Below, one piece after another: positions 44,862 through 54,223 of a stretch of 59,644 bases of DNA. The translations under genes were made by a program, and so were the position numbers. The DNA lies in assembly GCA_903642325.1 (NCBI GenBank), contig CAHJWM010000034.1, positions 1 to 59,644 on the forward strand, written 5' to 3'. Below the pieces are notes generated by a model. The model ran no database searches, was not told the DNA's origin, and worked only from the letters and a program-made list of their open reading frames with translations. The stretch is from Myxococcales bacterium. GTDB lineage: Bacteria > Myxococcota_A > Polyangia > Polyangiales > Polyangiaceae. The stretch's first letter is position 1, and each line of letters begins with the position of its first letter.

Positions 44862-47743
44862 GGTGCTACTGCCTCCGCCGAAAGTGCTGATACTCCCGGC
44901 TTCTTCCGGTGCAGCTCGAGATCACGGGGGCTGCCTTCGCCGGCTAAAAGGGCTCGCCGCACCCCACGGTGCGGAAAGTCCTTTGCGCCCAGCAGGGCCT
45001 CGACCACCTCCGCCACTTTTGCCGAGCCGCGCTGGCCGATCTCGATCGTCACATCGACCGGCACCATGCGGCCGATCAACCCGGCGCGTTCCAAGACGGC
45101 CTGCGAATCGGAGCCGCCGATCCGCACTTCCTGCACGAACTGACGCACGTTCACGAACTTTCCGACGCCTTCGACGTCACGTCTCAGCCGGTGCTCGGTC
45201 TTGGCTAAAAATTCTGCTATCAACCGCTCGAGCGCGGCGTGGCCTCCAAGCTCCCCCAGCGTACTCTCGGCCAACGCGATCACGTAGCGGGCTCCCGTGA
45301 CGATGGTCGTGATCACCCGGTCGTTGTCAGACAATGGCAGCACGCTCTGAAACGCTAGCCCGCCACTGGCGGCCCGGTTCAAGCGCAGAAGCAGGTCCGG
45401 CGGAGCCGGTGCATCAATCAGCGCCACGTCCATGAACTCATCGAGGCTTGCCACTCCCAGCGAGAGCGCGGGCCCGAAGGACATTTCCGGCTTCGGATGA
45501 AAGCCTTGGCTGTACGCCGTTCTGGCGCCGGCGCGGCGAATTACCCGCGGCAGCTCGCGGATGAAGTCCAAGTGTCCGAGTAACGCAGCCGGGCCGGTCT
45601 TGCTGAAGTTCAGCCGGAAACGCTGCGGCTCGCTACCACCTCGGAGCGGACGGAAGGCTTCCGGCAGGGCGCGCGGCATGCGCCGCGGCTTAGCGAAGGA
45701 GGCGGGTCGCGAAGTCGGGCTCGGCACGGCCTCGAACGCAAACGGCTCGGGCCGCGAATCGTCGAACAAATCCAGCTCGGGCGTGCTGACGGCGAGCGGT
45801 AGGCGCACACGCTCCTGCGCGCCGAGGTTACTCAGGAACTCGACCCGTTCCGAACGCATGTGGGTCATGTCACAAGCGATGCCGCAGTCGTAGCAGACGA
45901 GCTTACGGCCGTCGCTCAATGCATCGGCGACGTTCGTGTGATGTACGAACATGCCAGCAACTTTGCCGCACGGCGGGCTCGCCCGACTGGCGAGCGCGCG
46001 CCGGTACTCTCGCGCCAAGAAGCCATCTTCCAGCCCGATGTCGAAGTGATCCCAAGGCAGGCGCGCCGTGACGGGAAGCGTGGCCAGGTAGGGCCCAATT
46101 TGGATGCCATGAAACGAGAGCGCTTCTTGCCACGCTTCGAGCTTCAACTGTTCGTCCCAGGAATCGAAGCGCGCGCCGTGCAAAAACGCGCGCTCAATCA
46201 CGTTGCCGAGCTTTCGATCGCCGCGAGCGAGCACGCCCTCGAGCACGCTCGCCGTCGAGTCATGGACGCGAAGCTTCAGACCGCGCACTCGGCCCGCCTC
46301 TTGGCGCAGGATGTCTTGTTTTCGAAGCACCTCGTCGAAGGCGTCTTGGGCGCACCATTGAAAGGGCGTGTGTGGCTTCGGCACGTGGGTCGATACGCTG
46401 ACGGTCACCGTAGGGTGTTTCCCCACGCGATTGCCGACGGCCAGAGCGTTCTTGCCGACGGCAATGATGCCGCGCACGTCCTCGTCCTCCTCCGTAGGCA
46501 AGCCAATGATGAAGTAGAGCTTCATCTTGTCGAAGCCACGCGAAAATACGCGCTCGGCAGTTTCCATCAACTGCGCTTCCGTGACGTTCTTGTTGATCAC
46601 GTCCCGCATGCGCTGGGTGCCAGCCTCTGGTGCGAACGTGAGACCACTTGCGCGCACCTTGCGCATGTCGTCGAGCAAGTCTTCCGCCAAGCCGTAGGCA
46701 CGCAGTGACGCGACGCCCAAGCTGATTCGCTCCGGCGCAGTTTTCTCGACTAGTTGTTTGATCAGCGGTGAAATGCAGGATACGTCCGCGGTCGACAGCG
46801 CGGTCAGACTGACCTCGTCCTGCCCAGACTTTTTCAGCGCGCTCAATACCGTGTCGATGACGTCCTTCGGATCGCGCTCGCGCACCGGACGGTAAATCAT
46901 CCCGGCCTGGCAAAAGCGGCAGCCCTCGGTGCAGCCTCGCGCGACCTCGATGCTCATGCGATCGAAGATGGCCTCCGGGCCGCCGACGGGGCCGTCATCG
47001 GGAAACGGAAATTTCGAAAGGTCCGTTAAAAGCCGGCGCTCGATGGGAAATTTGAGGCCTTGAACGTTGGGGCCGAGCACCACGTCGAAGCTGGTTTCTG
47101 GGTCGACGACGGTGTCGTAGAGCGACGGCACGTAAACCCCGTCGATGCGCGCAAGCTCGAGCAGGCGCTGCTCGCGGGTGAGGCCGCGCTTTTTTCCGTC
47201 CACCCAGCACAGTGCGATCTCCGTGGTGGCCTCTTCACCGTCCCCGATCAGCACGGCATCGAGAAAGACGGCCATGGGCTCCATGTGCGTTGCAACTGGG
47301 CCGCCCGCGAGGACTAGCGGATCGTCCTCGCCACGAGCGGCACTGCGCAACGGGATGCCTGACAGCTGAAGCATGTTCAGAATGTTCGTGTAGGTGAGCT
47401 CGTACTGCAGCGAAAAGCCGACTACATCGAAGTCGCATAACGGCCGCGCGCTCTCCAATGACAGGAGCAGCTGGCCGTGCGCCATCAGCTCGCGCTGCAT
47501 ATCGACCCAGGGCGTATACGCGCGCTCGGCGAGCGTTCGCTCGTCGTCGTTCAAGATCTTGTACAACATGCGGAAGCCGAGATGACTCATGCCGATGTCG
47601 TAAATATCCGGGAAGGCCAAGCAGACGCGCGCTCGCACCGCTGCCCAGTCCTTTCGACGCGTGCCATGCTCGGCGCCCGTGTACCGGGTTGGCTTCTCGA
47701 CGCGTTGCAGGAAATTGGCGTACGGATGCTCGAAAAGTTGCAT
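44858..47743 (-). CDS. Large radical SAM protein with a DUF2344 domain (TIGR03960 type)
   Basis: A 961-residue Fe-S protein. The N-terminal region resembles B12-binding-like radical SAM enzymes (FPDIYDIGMSHLGFRMLYK, LVLAGGPVATHMEPM). The cluster motif is RGCTEGCRFCQAG near residue 270, and the barrel contains LYFIIGLPTEEDEDV. The ~250 C-terminal residues match the DUF2344 pattern (RFRLNFSKTGPAALLGHLDF, YSQGFHPKPEMSFGPAL). Homologues sit beside rne/rng ribonuclease genes in other bacteria, but no such gene is here. Two extra cysteines (VCYDCGIACDM) may bind metal. The reaction is unknown. It is translationally coupled to the TPR gene. Confidence 0.88.
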   Translation of the reverse strand: MQLFEHPYANFLQRVEKPTRYTGAEHGTRRKDWAAVRARVCLAFPDIYDIGMSHLGFRMLYKILNDDERTLAERAYTPWVDMQRELMAHGQLLLSLESARPLCDFDVVGFSLQYELTYTNILNMLQLSGIPLRSAARGEDDPLVLAGGPVATHMEPMAVFLDAVLIGDGEEATTEIALCWVDGKKRGLTREQRLLELARIDGVYVPSLYDTVVDPETSFDVVLGPNVQGLKFPIERRLLTDLSKFPFPDDGPVGGPEAIFDRMSIEVARGCTEGCRFCQAGMIYRPVRERDPKDVIDTVLSALKKSGQDEVSLTALSTADVSCISPLIKQLVEKTAPERISLGVASLRAYGLAEDLLDDMRKVRASGLTFAPEAGTQRMRDVINKNVTEAQLMETAERVFSRGFDKMKLYFIIGLPTEEDEDVRGIIAVGKNALAVGNRVGKHPTVTVSVSTHVPKPHTPFQWCAQDAFDEVLRKQDILRQEAGRVRGLKLRVHDSTASVLEGVLARGDRKLGNVIERAFLHGARFDSWDEQLKLEAWQEALSFHGIQIGPYLATLPVTARLPWDHFDIGLEDGFLAREYRRALASRASPPCGKVAGMFVHHTNVADALSDGRKLVCYDCGIACDMTHMRSERVEFLSNLGAQERVRLPLAVSTPELDLFDDSRPEPFAFEAVPSPTSRPASFAKPRRMPRALPEAFRPLRGGSEPQRFRLNFSKTGPAALLGHLDFIRELPRVIRRAGARTAYSQGFHPKPEMSFGPALSLGVASLDEFMDVALIDAPAPPDLLLRLNRAASGGLAFQSVLPLSDNDRVITTIVTGARYVIALAESTLGELGGHAALERLIAEFLAKTEHRLRRDVEGVGKFVNVRQFVQEVRIGGSDSQAVLERAGLIGRMVPVDVTIEIGQRGSAKVAEVVEALLGAKDFPHRGVRRALLAGEGSPRDLELHRKKPGVSALSAEAVAP

Positions 47744-47884
47744 GGCTAGCTCGCGTGCGGGGCGCGGTCCTATAGCGCGCCCAGCTCCGCCGCGGTACTT
47801 TGCCCGACAGCGCCGGCAACGCTCCTGCCTCGCCGTGAGGCCCAGCTAGCCGCACCGCCGCGGTTTCGCTACAACCGGCGGCGT

Positions 47885-49174
47885 ATGTTGCCCGCCGGCC
47901 CCTTGCTGATTCCGAAGCTTTCTCGGCCCCCCGAGCTCACCTGGCGCGTCCCCGGCTCCAAGAGCATCACCAACCGGGCGCTGGTCCTGGCTGCGTTGGC
48001 GGAAGGCGAAAGCACGTTGGAGGGAGTGCTCCACAGCGATGATACACGCCATATGCGCCGCGCGCTGACGGCGCTCGGCATTGCGATCGAAGATCTTGGG
48101 CCGACCACGTTGCTGGTGCGCGGTGGCCGCGAGCGTTTACGCGCGCCCACACAGTCGTTATTCGTGGGCAACAGCGGAACCACCGTGCGCTTCCTAGCCG
48201 CGTTGGCCTGCTTGGTGCCGGGGGCTGTCACTTTGGTCGGCGATGAAGCGATGGCGCGCCGCCCTATCCAAGACTTGGTGGACGGTCTGCGTCAGTTGGG
48301 GGTGCGGATTGACTGCCCGACGGGCTGCCCTCCGATCACGGTGTACGGTGGGCGCCTGGCCGGCGGCACCGTAACGATGCGTGGGGACCGCTCGAGCCAA
48401 TATTTTTCGGCGCTCCTGATGGCCGCTGTGCTCGCGGAGTCCGCTGTGACGGTCGAGCTAGCCGGCAGCCTCGTCAGCAGGCCATATGTGGAGATCACGC
48501 GTCGCATGATTTCCGATTTTGGCGGCTCAATCGAAGATACCGGGCGTGGTTTCCGGGTCGGTGCGCCCGGCTCGTATCGGGCTCGCGCGTACGAGGTCGA
48601 ACCGGACGCGTCGTCGGCCAGCTATCCGTTCGCGCTCGCCGCTGTCACGCGCGGTCGGATCGAGGTGCCGGGTCTGGGTGTTCACGCGCTGCAGGGAGAC
48701 TACGGCTTCCTCGATGTCCTGGCACGCATTGGCGCAGAAGTCGAACGTGGCGAGACCACGAGCATCGTCACCGGCAGCCGGGAGCTTTCGGGGGTGAGCG
48801 TCGACATGCACGATATCTCCGATACCGTCATGACGCTGGCGGCGATTGCGCCGACCTTGCAAGGCGAAACGCGCATCAGCAATGTCGCCAATATTCGGAT
48901 CAAGGAGACTGATCGGCTGAGCGCGACGGTCAACGAGCTCGAGCGCCTCGGCCAAGCTGTCGAATACGGGGAGGACTGGCTGAGCGTTTCGCCGCGCGCA
49001 GTGACGCCTGCCCTGGTTCACTGCTACGCCGACCACCGGATAGCGATGAGCTTCGCCGTGCTGGGCCTGGCTGCAGGCGGGGTAAGGGTCGAGGACCCCG
49101 CATGCGTCGCCAAGACTTATCCGGGGTTCTGGGACGATCTAGCGCTCTGTTATCGCGGAAACAAACCCTGGTAA
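47885..49174 (+). CDS. aroA: 3-phosphoshikimate 1-carboxyvinyltransferase
   Basis: EPSP synthase, the sixth step of the shikimate pathway, joins PEP to shikimate-3-phosphate. The 429-residue protein has the N-terminal PGSKSITNRALVLAALA, LFVGNSGTTVRFLAAL, MRGDRSSQYFSALLMAA and C-terminal IRIKETDRLSA with CYADHRIAMSFAV. Because the PEP-site loop reads GNSGTTVR (not the GNAGTAMR of class I enzymes), it may be a class II, less glyphosate-sensitive enzyme. That is an inference. It is the first of two same-strand genes, followed 146 bp later by the fabH-type gene. Confidence 0.95.
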   Translation: MLPAGPLLIPKLSRPPELTWRVPGSKSITNRALVLAALAEGESTLEGVLHSDDTRHMRRALTALGIAIEDLGPTTLLVRGGRERLRAPTQSLFVGNSGTTVRFLAALACLVPGAVTLVGDEAMARRPIQDLVDGLRQLGVRIDCPTGCPPITVYGGRLAGGTVTMRGDRSSQYFSALLMAAVLAESAVTVELAGSLVSRPYVEITRRMISDFGGSIEDTGRGFRVGAPGSYRARAYEVEPDASSASYPFALAAVTRGRIEVPGLGVHALQGDYGFLDVLARIGAEVERGETTSIVTGSRELSGVSVDMHDISDTVMTLAAIAPTLQGETRISNVANIRIKETDRLSATVNELERLGQAVEYGEDWLSVSPRAVTPALVHCYADHRIAMSFAVLGLAAGGVRVEDPACVAKTYPGFWDDLALCYRGNKPW

Positions 49175-49320
49175 TCGGCCGTAGAACGCCTCCGCTGGAA
49201 CTCCGCGCGGCAGCCGGCCTCACTTTGCGCCGGTTTAGCGCAATTCATCGCGCGGGATGACGGAGCGAGCTAAGTGGTTTAATAGCTCTTGCCCCGCAGC
49301 GGGCGTCGTCGAAAAAACAC

Positions 49321-50376
49321 ATGTCGGGTCTCAGCATCATTGGCACCGGCCACTACGTTCCAGGCCGCCCCTACACGAACCACGACCTTTCGCGCGTTCT
49401 AGACACGAACGACGAATGGATCCGCCAGCGCACGGGCATCACCCAGCGCCATTTTTGTCCTGAGGGTCAGGGCGTGTCCGACCTGGCCGTGCATGCCTCG
49501 CAGCGCGCGCTCGAAGCCGCTGGCAAGCGTCCTGAGGATATCGACTACATCTTATTTTCGACGATGACGCCCGACCACGTCTTTCCGGGCTCGGGCTCGC
49601 TGCTGGCCGCCAAGCTCGGCTGTTCGAATATCCCAGCGCCCGATCTACGCACACAATGCGCGGCCATGCTGTACGGCTTTCAGTTCGCCGACGTGCTGCT
49701 CAAGGCGGACGCAGCCAGTTGCATCTTGATCGTCGGCGCCGAAGCGCACGCGGGGCTAATGCCCTGGCGGGACTGGGACATCCTCGAAGGCACGACCGAC
49801 CGCCGGCCGACATCCGAAGATTGGGAGCGTGCCACGCGCAATCGCGGTTGGGCGATCATTTTTGGCGATGGAGCAGGGGCAATCGTCGTCGAGCGCAGCA
49901 AGTCGGAAGGCAACGGCGTGATTGCAGTGGACCTGCAGTCGGACGGTCGCTTCGCGTCGCAGCTGTGCATTCCCGTTGGCTTTCGCACGCGCCCATACGT
50001 GTCCGCTGCCCTGCTCGATGGCGACGCTGCACTGATTCATATGGATGGCCGCGAGGTGTTCAAACACGCCGTCACCAAGCTCCCCAAGTCGATCTTGGCC
50101 GTATGCAAAAAGGCCGGCGTGACCGTCGACCAAGTCGACTGGTTCGTCGCCCATCAGGCCAACGCGCGCATCAACGAGGCCATCGCCTCTCGGCTCGGCG
50201 TGCCGCTCGAGAAAATGCCTGGCAACATCGAACGGTTTGGAAATACCTCGGCCGCCACCATTCCCATTTTGATGGACGAGATGCGCCGTGACGGCCGCCT
50301 GCAGCCGGGACAAATCGTGTGCGTGGCCGCGCTAGGCGCAGGCTTTCACTGGGGGAGTCTGCTGATTCGCACCTGA
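49321..50376 (+). CDS. 3-oxoacyl-ACP synthase III-family protein (FabH-type)
   Basis: A thiolase-fold condensing enzyme of 351 residues. The catalytic triad is complete: Cys113 (DLRTQCAAMLYG), His278 (WFVAHQANARI) and Asn308 (IERFGNTSAATIP). N-terminal SIIGTGHYVPGRPYTN and DEWIRQRTGI match FabH closely. About 25 extra residues near 145-175 (MPWRDWDILEGTTDRRP) are unusual and could reshape the acyl or CoA pocket. It could start fatty-acid synthesis or serve a secondary pathway, as related FabH-like enzymes do. No other fab gene is nearby. A poor ribosome site precedes the ATG. Confidence 0.88.
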   Translation: MSGLSIIGTGHYVPGRPYTNHDLSRVLDTNDEWIRQRTGITQRHFCPEGQGVSDLAVHASQRALEAAGKRPEDIDYILFSTMTPDHVFPGSGSLLAAKLGCSNIPAPDLRTQCAAMLYGFQFADVLLKADAASCILIVGAEAHAGLMPWRDWDILEGTTDRRPTSEDWERATRNRGWAIIFGDGAGAIVVERSKSEGNGVIAVDLQSDGRFASQLCIPVGFRTRPYVSAALLDGDAALIHMDGREVFKHAVTKLPKSILAVCKKAGVTVDQVDWFVAHQANARINEAIASRLGVPLEKMPGNIERFGNTSAATIPILMDEMRRDGRLQPGQIVCVAALGAGFHWGSLLIRT

Positions 50377-50425
50377 CGCCGGCTCCGAGCGCGCGCCCTG
50401 CGCGAGTCGCTCTAACCCAGACCCT

Positions 50426-52120
50426 TCAGCGAATACTGATGATCTTGGTTACCGTTCCAGGCGGGCCGCTAAACGGGGGAACGGTGGCGCCTCTCATAGC
50501 GGCGGCGATGCATGCGCCTCTCGAAGTGCCCGCGAAGGGTGAATCGTTGACCGTGGCGTTCTCGACTTTGCCACCGGGGGCGAACGTCACCACGACGGTC
50601 GCTTTGCCGGTTGGCCCGCTTTTCTCGCGACACTGCGCGGTTTGGTTCGCGGCATTGGCCAGCGCAGCCTTGGCCGCGGCGGCGTTGAAACGCGCCGTAG
50701 CGCTGGCGCCGTGCGTTTGATCGGCACTGCGCGCCCCGTCCGCGAACAGCTCCGCGAAGCCCGCGTTGGGGGCCGTGAGCGCGCCATGGCCCGGTGGTTG
50801 CAGCGCCGCGTTGCTTTGCACGGATTCGCCAGCGGGTTCGGGGGTCGTCGAAGGCGCAGGCTCTGCCGGCCGCGCGCTAGACACGCTCGCTGGAAGCGCG
50901 CTGATCGGCGTTAGCGGCGGCAACTGATCGGCCGAAGAACGGGTCAGATAGAAAATCAGACCACCCAAGGCAAGGAGCGCAAAGGCCGCGCCGAAGAGCG
51001 GTAGGCGGCTTTTCGGCGGCCACTCTGCCACGTCCGATATCGGCGGGAGGGCGCCGAGGGTCGTCGGCGCGGGGCGAGCCGGCCCGCGCGCAACGAGCGC
51101 GGGAAGAGGAGCCGGTGCGGGAGCGACGGGTTGAAAGTTTTGGGCAGGGCCGCGCGGGTTGGATGCCGAGGTGGGCGGGGTTGGAGGGTGTGAACCACGA
51201 ACGGTCGAGAAATTCGCGGCTGGTACGGGCGCCGCCGGAGCCTCGCGAACGTCGTGCCGCGCAAAATCAATGACTGAGCCCGAGGACTCGAACGGGGGCG
51301 GCCCGGCGAGCGGCAAAGGAAGTTGCGGCAGCGTCACGTCGCTTTCCGAGGGCAAAGGCGGCCGCGCGGGCGGTTGCGGTGCACGGCGCGCATGCAGCGC
51401 ACGAAGCTCGGGCAGCTGTCCGAGCTCGAGCCATTCGTTCATGCCATCCCGCCAGACGAGCGTATGTTCGTCGATCGCGCCCGCTACGAGCTCTCTTTCG
51501 ATCTGGACCAGGGTCAGCTCGCGATCTTCGCCATCCGGATAATCGACCGCCCACAGATTTTCGACCGCTGCACTGGGTTTCGCGATTGCCGGGCTCGTTG
51601 ATTCTGTCGCGGCGACGCGCGCGGGTCTGGCGGCGGGCCCAGGAGGCATTTCAACCGTCGGCGAAGGCGCTTGCGCCGATGGGGCGAGGGGCGGTGCTCT
51701 CGGCGGGACGTGGCGAGCGGTAGTGGACGTCGCTTGGGTCGCCGCCCCTGACGGGTTTACTAGCGGCTGAGCCGCGCTCGCGGCTTTGCCCATCGCCGTC
51801 GTTGCGGCTGCCTTCGGCGCGGCTGCCTTCGGCGCGGATCCCGGTGGTGCGACCTTCGGCGCAGGTTTCGCGTCCTGCTTGACGGCGGGGGACGCACGCC
51901 CTGGCGCCGCCGGAGAGAGGTCCGGAGGAGAGCCCGAAGGTGGACGCATCGAATCGGAAACACTGAACACGGGCGTCTGCTTGGTGCCATCGACACGAAT
52001 GCCCGCTTGGCATTGCTTACACTTGATCGTGACAACGCGCCCCTTGACCTTACGCTCGAAGACATCGTCCGCGATGCTGAAGGTCTTATGGCAAGCCGCA
52101 CACGTAATGGGAAACGGCAT
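50426..52120 (-). CDS. Zinc-ribbon/GYF/TM/TonB-like protein resembling GltJ (AgmX)
   Basis: A 564-residue protein from the ATG at 52120. Domains in order: an MJ0042-like zinc ribbon (CAACHKTF, KCKQCQAGI), a long Ala/Pro/Lys linker with APKAAAPKAAA repeats, a GYF_2-like domain (LWAVDYPDGEDRELTL and LVWRDGMNEWLELGQLP), a Pro-rich stretch, one membrane segment (LFGAAFALLALGGLIFYL), and a C-terminal AgmX/PglI-type TonB-like domain (QCREKSGPTGKATVVVTFAP). Myxococcus GltJ/AgmX of the gliding and spore-coat machinery has this arrangement. Whether this copy serves motility here is inferred. Confidence 0.8.
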   Translation of the reverse strand: MPFPITCAACHKTFSIADDVFERKVKGRVVTIKCKQCQAGIRVDGTKQTPVFSVSDSMRPPSGSPPDLSPAAPGRASPAVKQDAKPAPKVAPPGSAPKAAAPKAAATTAMGKAASAAQPLVNPSGAATQATSTTARHVPPRAPPLAPSAQAPSPTVEMPPGPAARPARVAATESTSPAIAKPSAAVENLWAVDYPDGEDRELTLVQIERELVAGAIDEHTLVWRDGMNEWLELGQLPELRALHARRAPQPPARPPLPSESDVTLPQLPLPLAGPPPFESSGSVIDFARHDVREAPAAPVPAANFSTVRGSHPPTPPTSASNPRGPAQNFQPVAPAPAPLPALVARGPARPAPTTLGALPPISDVAEWPPKSRLPLFGAAFALLALGGLIFYLTRSSADQLPPLTPISALPASVSSARPAEPAPSTTPEPAGESVQSNAALQPPGHGALTAPNAGFAELFADGARSADQTHGASATARFNAAAAKAALANAANQTAQCREKSGPTGKATVVVTFAPGGKVENATVNDSPFAGTSRGACIAAAMRGATVPPFSGPPGTVTKIISIR

Positions 52121-52268
52121 ACGGGGTTCAGGGTACACGGATCGGCTGCCCGTGCTCCACTTTTGGTGCGAGCGGGACCTGTTCGGTCGCGCAAGCGGGG
52201 TACAAACTTTCACCACATCAGAGCGCCGTGCTGGCTCCCAGCCGGATTCAGCTACGCTGAGCAGAGCC

Positions 52269-53009
52269 ATGAACGGATTCGCAGAAGGGCGCGTGACGGC
52301 GCGCCGCGACTGGGCCCCCGGCCTAATCACGCTGACCGTCGACGCGCCAGTCGAGCCGTTCGTCGCGGGCCAATTCGTGAGCTTGGGCCTCGAGCTCGAT
52401 CGGCAGCTCGTGCGCCGTTCCTACTCGATCGCATCACCTCCGGGGGCCGCCCTGGAATTTTATTTGAAAGAGGTGCCCGAGGGCGCTCTCACGCCGAGGC
52501 TAACGCGCCTATCTGTGGGAGAGAAGGTTTGGGTCGAACGAAAGCCGCAAGGCTTCTTCACCCTGGCTTATGTGCCGCCGGCTCGGGACATCTGGTTCAT
52601 TGCCACGGGCACCGGGCTCGGTCCCTTCATCGCCATGTTGCGCGGAACCGAGGTCTGGCAGCGCTTCGAACACGTCAACGTGGTCCACGGTGTGCGCCAC
52701 GCACAGCACCTCTCCTATGGCGACGAGCTCGCGTCCTTAGCGGCCGCTCACCCCGGAGCGCTGAGCTACACTTCGCTGGTCAGCGGCGGACCGAACGGCA
52801 GCGCGTTGTCGGGTCGGGTAACGACCGCGGTAGCCAACGGCACGCTCGAACAGAGCGTGGGCCAATTGCTCGACGCTGAGCGTTCACACCTCATGCTGTG
52901 CGGCAATCCGGACATGATCCTCGAGCTCACTATGGTGCTGACGCTCCGCGGCCTGCGTAAGCACCGCATGCGCACGCCGGGTCACATTTCCGCCGAAAAA
53001 TACTGGTAG
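52269..53009 (+). CDS. fpr: Ferredoxin/flavodoxin-NADP+ reductase
   Basis: Transfers electrons between NADPH and ferredoxin or flavodoxin. The ATG at 52269 gives 246 residues. The FAD domain has VRRSYSIASPPG and the NADP domain has FIATGTGLGPFIAML and LMLCGNPDM. The C terminus ends AEKYW, as in the bacterial Fpr subfamily. The length is normal. It is divergent from the GltJ-like gene (148-bp shared promoter region) and convergent with the outer-membrane-like gene. Confidence 0.93.
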   Translation: MNGFAEGRVTARRDWAPGLITLTVDAPVEPFVAGQFVSLGLELDRQLVRRSYSIASPPGAALEFYLKEVPEGALTPRLTRLSVGEKVWVERKPQGFFTLAYVPPARDIWFIATGTGLGPFIAMLRGTEVWQRFEHVNVVHGVRHAQHLSYGDELASLAAAHPGALSYTSLVSGGPNGSALSGRVTTAVANGTLEQSVGQLLDAERSHLMLCGNPDMILELTMVLTLRGLRKHRMRTPGHISAEKYW

Positions 53010-53039
53010 CGGTGGACGGCCACGCCCGATCCAATCGCC

Positions 53040-54002
53040 TCAAAAGACTACGCCGAGCGAAAAGCGAGCCAGCAGATCGAAGGGGTACAAAAAGCCGTTC
53101 AGGTTCGCCACGTTTCTGTCGTTATCCAAGCGGATCAGCCGTTCGTTCTTGGGGCAGCTGGACGTCGCCGAGCCGACGTCGTCGAAGCAACGGTTCTGCT
53201 TGTTCAGCTCGTAACCAAGACCAATTCCGCCCGCGATGGTGAACGCCCCCCAGCGGCTATGCTGGCCGAACATGACGAAGAATTCTCGATCCGTATGGCT
53301 CACGCGATCGATGGCGACGCCGTTATCCTTCGTATCGAAGGTGTACGAATAGTTGCTCAAGCCGACTCGAAACACGTTGCCCTGGAACGGCTTTCGGCCA
53401 AACCAAAAGCCCGCGTCGATCGCCGCGCCCGAAAGCGCACCGATGCCGTTCGACGATTGAGTGATAATCGAGTCCTCGTAGCTCGAGTAATTGAGGGTCG
53501 GTGGCGAATGGGTGGTGACGAACACCGGCACCAGCTCGAGCGTCAGGAATTTGTACAGCCCCGTCTCCAGCTCCAGTCCTAGCCGGCCTTCGAGCAAAAA
53601 GTTGAAAGGGTCGACACGTATGGAAATGTCCGGGATCTGCGAGCCTTCCTTGGGATGTCGTGGCGGCGGCGGGGGGTAACTTTCGCCGGGGTAGCTGGGT
53701 GGGGGGCTCGGGTCCCGCGGGTAGCTCTCGGCATCATACTGTGCGGCAGCGGCACCATTCGTCTGAGCCGCCGTCACCCGGGGGCTCGGCGTGGGCGCCG
53801 CAACTGGCGCAGGCGCCGCAACTGGCGCAGGCGCCGCAACTGGCGCAGGCGCCGCAACTGGCGCAGGCGCCGTGGTCGGAGTAGGGGGAAACGCGGCCGT
53901 AGCACCGCTGTCCGTGTTCTGCGCCAACGCGCGATGTTCTGGGATGAAGGTCGGGCTCGACAGCGCCGACAGCAGCATTGCCGTGCGCGCAAATGTTCGC
54001 AT
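53040..54002 (-). CDS. Exported outer-membrane-like protein with an APAPVA repeat
   Basis: A 320-residue protein with an N-terminal signal peptide (MRTFARTAMLLSALSSP, cleavage near HRALAQ). A low-complexity region contains four tandem copies of APAPVA, then Pro/Tyr-rich sequence (YPGESYPPPPP). The rest (from ~120) alternates aromatic and small residues (VDPFNFLLEGRLGLELE, FLTLELVPVFVTT, AFTIAGGIGLGYELN) and ends in Phe (ARFSLGVVF), as in outer-membrane beta-barrels. Function is unknown. Its own start is set by the ATG at 54002. Open sequence upstream lacks coding character. Confidence 0.7.
   Translation of the reverse strand: MRTFARTAMLLSALSSPTFIPEHRALAQNTDSGATAAFPPTPTTAPAPVAAPAPVAAPAPVAAPAPVAAPTPSPRVTAAQTNGAAAAQYDAESYPRDPSPPPSYPGESYPPPPPRHPKEGSQIPDISIRVDPFNFLLEGRLGLELETGLYKFLTLELVPVFVTTHSPPTLNYSSYEDSIITQSSNGIGALSGAAIDAGFWFGRKPFQGNVFRVGLSNYSYTFDTKDNGVAIDRVSHTDREFFVMFGQHSRWGAFTIAGGIGLGYELNKQNRCFDDVGSATSSCPKNERLIRLDNDRNVANLNGFLYPFDLLARFSLGVVF
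53794..53865 (+). repeat. 18-bp tandem repeat, four perfect copies
   Basis: The unit GGCGCCGCAACTGGCGCA occurs four times head-to-tail without a mismatch, and a fifth copy begins (GGCGCC). It lies inside the outer-membrane-like gene and encodes (APAPVA)4 in the exported linker. The perfection and the multiple-of-three unit suggest recent slippage and a possibly variable copy number between strains. Confidence 0.85.
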
Positions 54003-54223
54003 TGGGCAATGATAGAGCAGCGGGGCGCCTTGCGCGAGTCGCCGCCCGGCGGACAACTCGCTTGAAACGGCGGGAAATGCGGCTGATCCCTGCCGGGTCG
54101 AGCGTTGCGAGGCCCTGCAAGACACGCTACGGTCCGGCCCGCGTTCAAGCGCGATTCGCGGACGGCAGCCTCGAGAGGGCCCGCTTTCCGCTTTCTTTCG
54201 CTACCAACGGAGACTCGCTCAGT

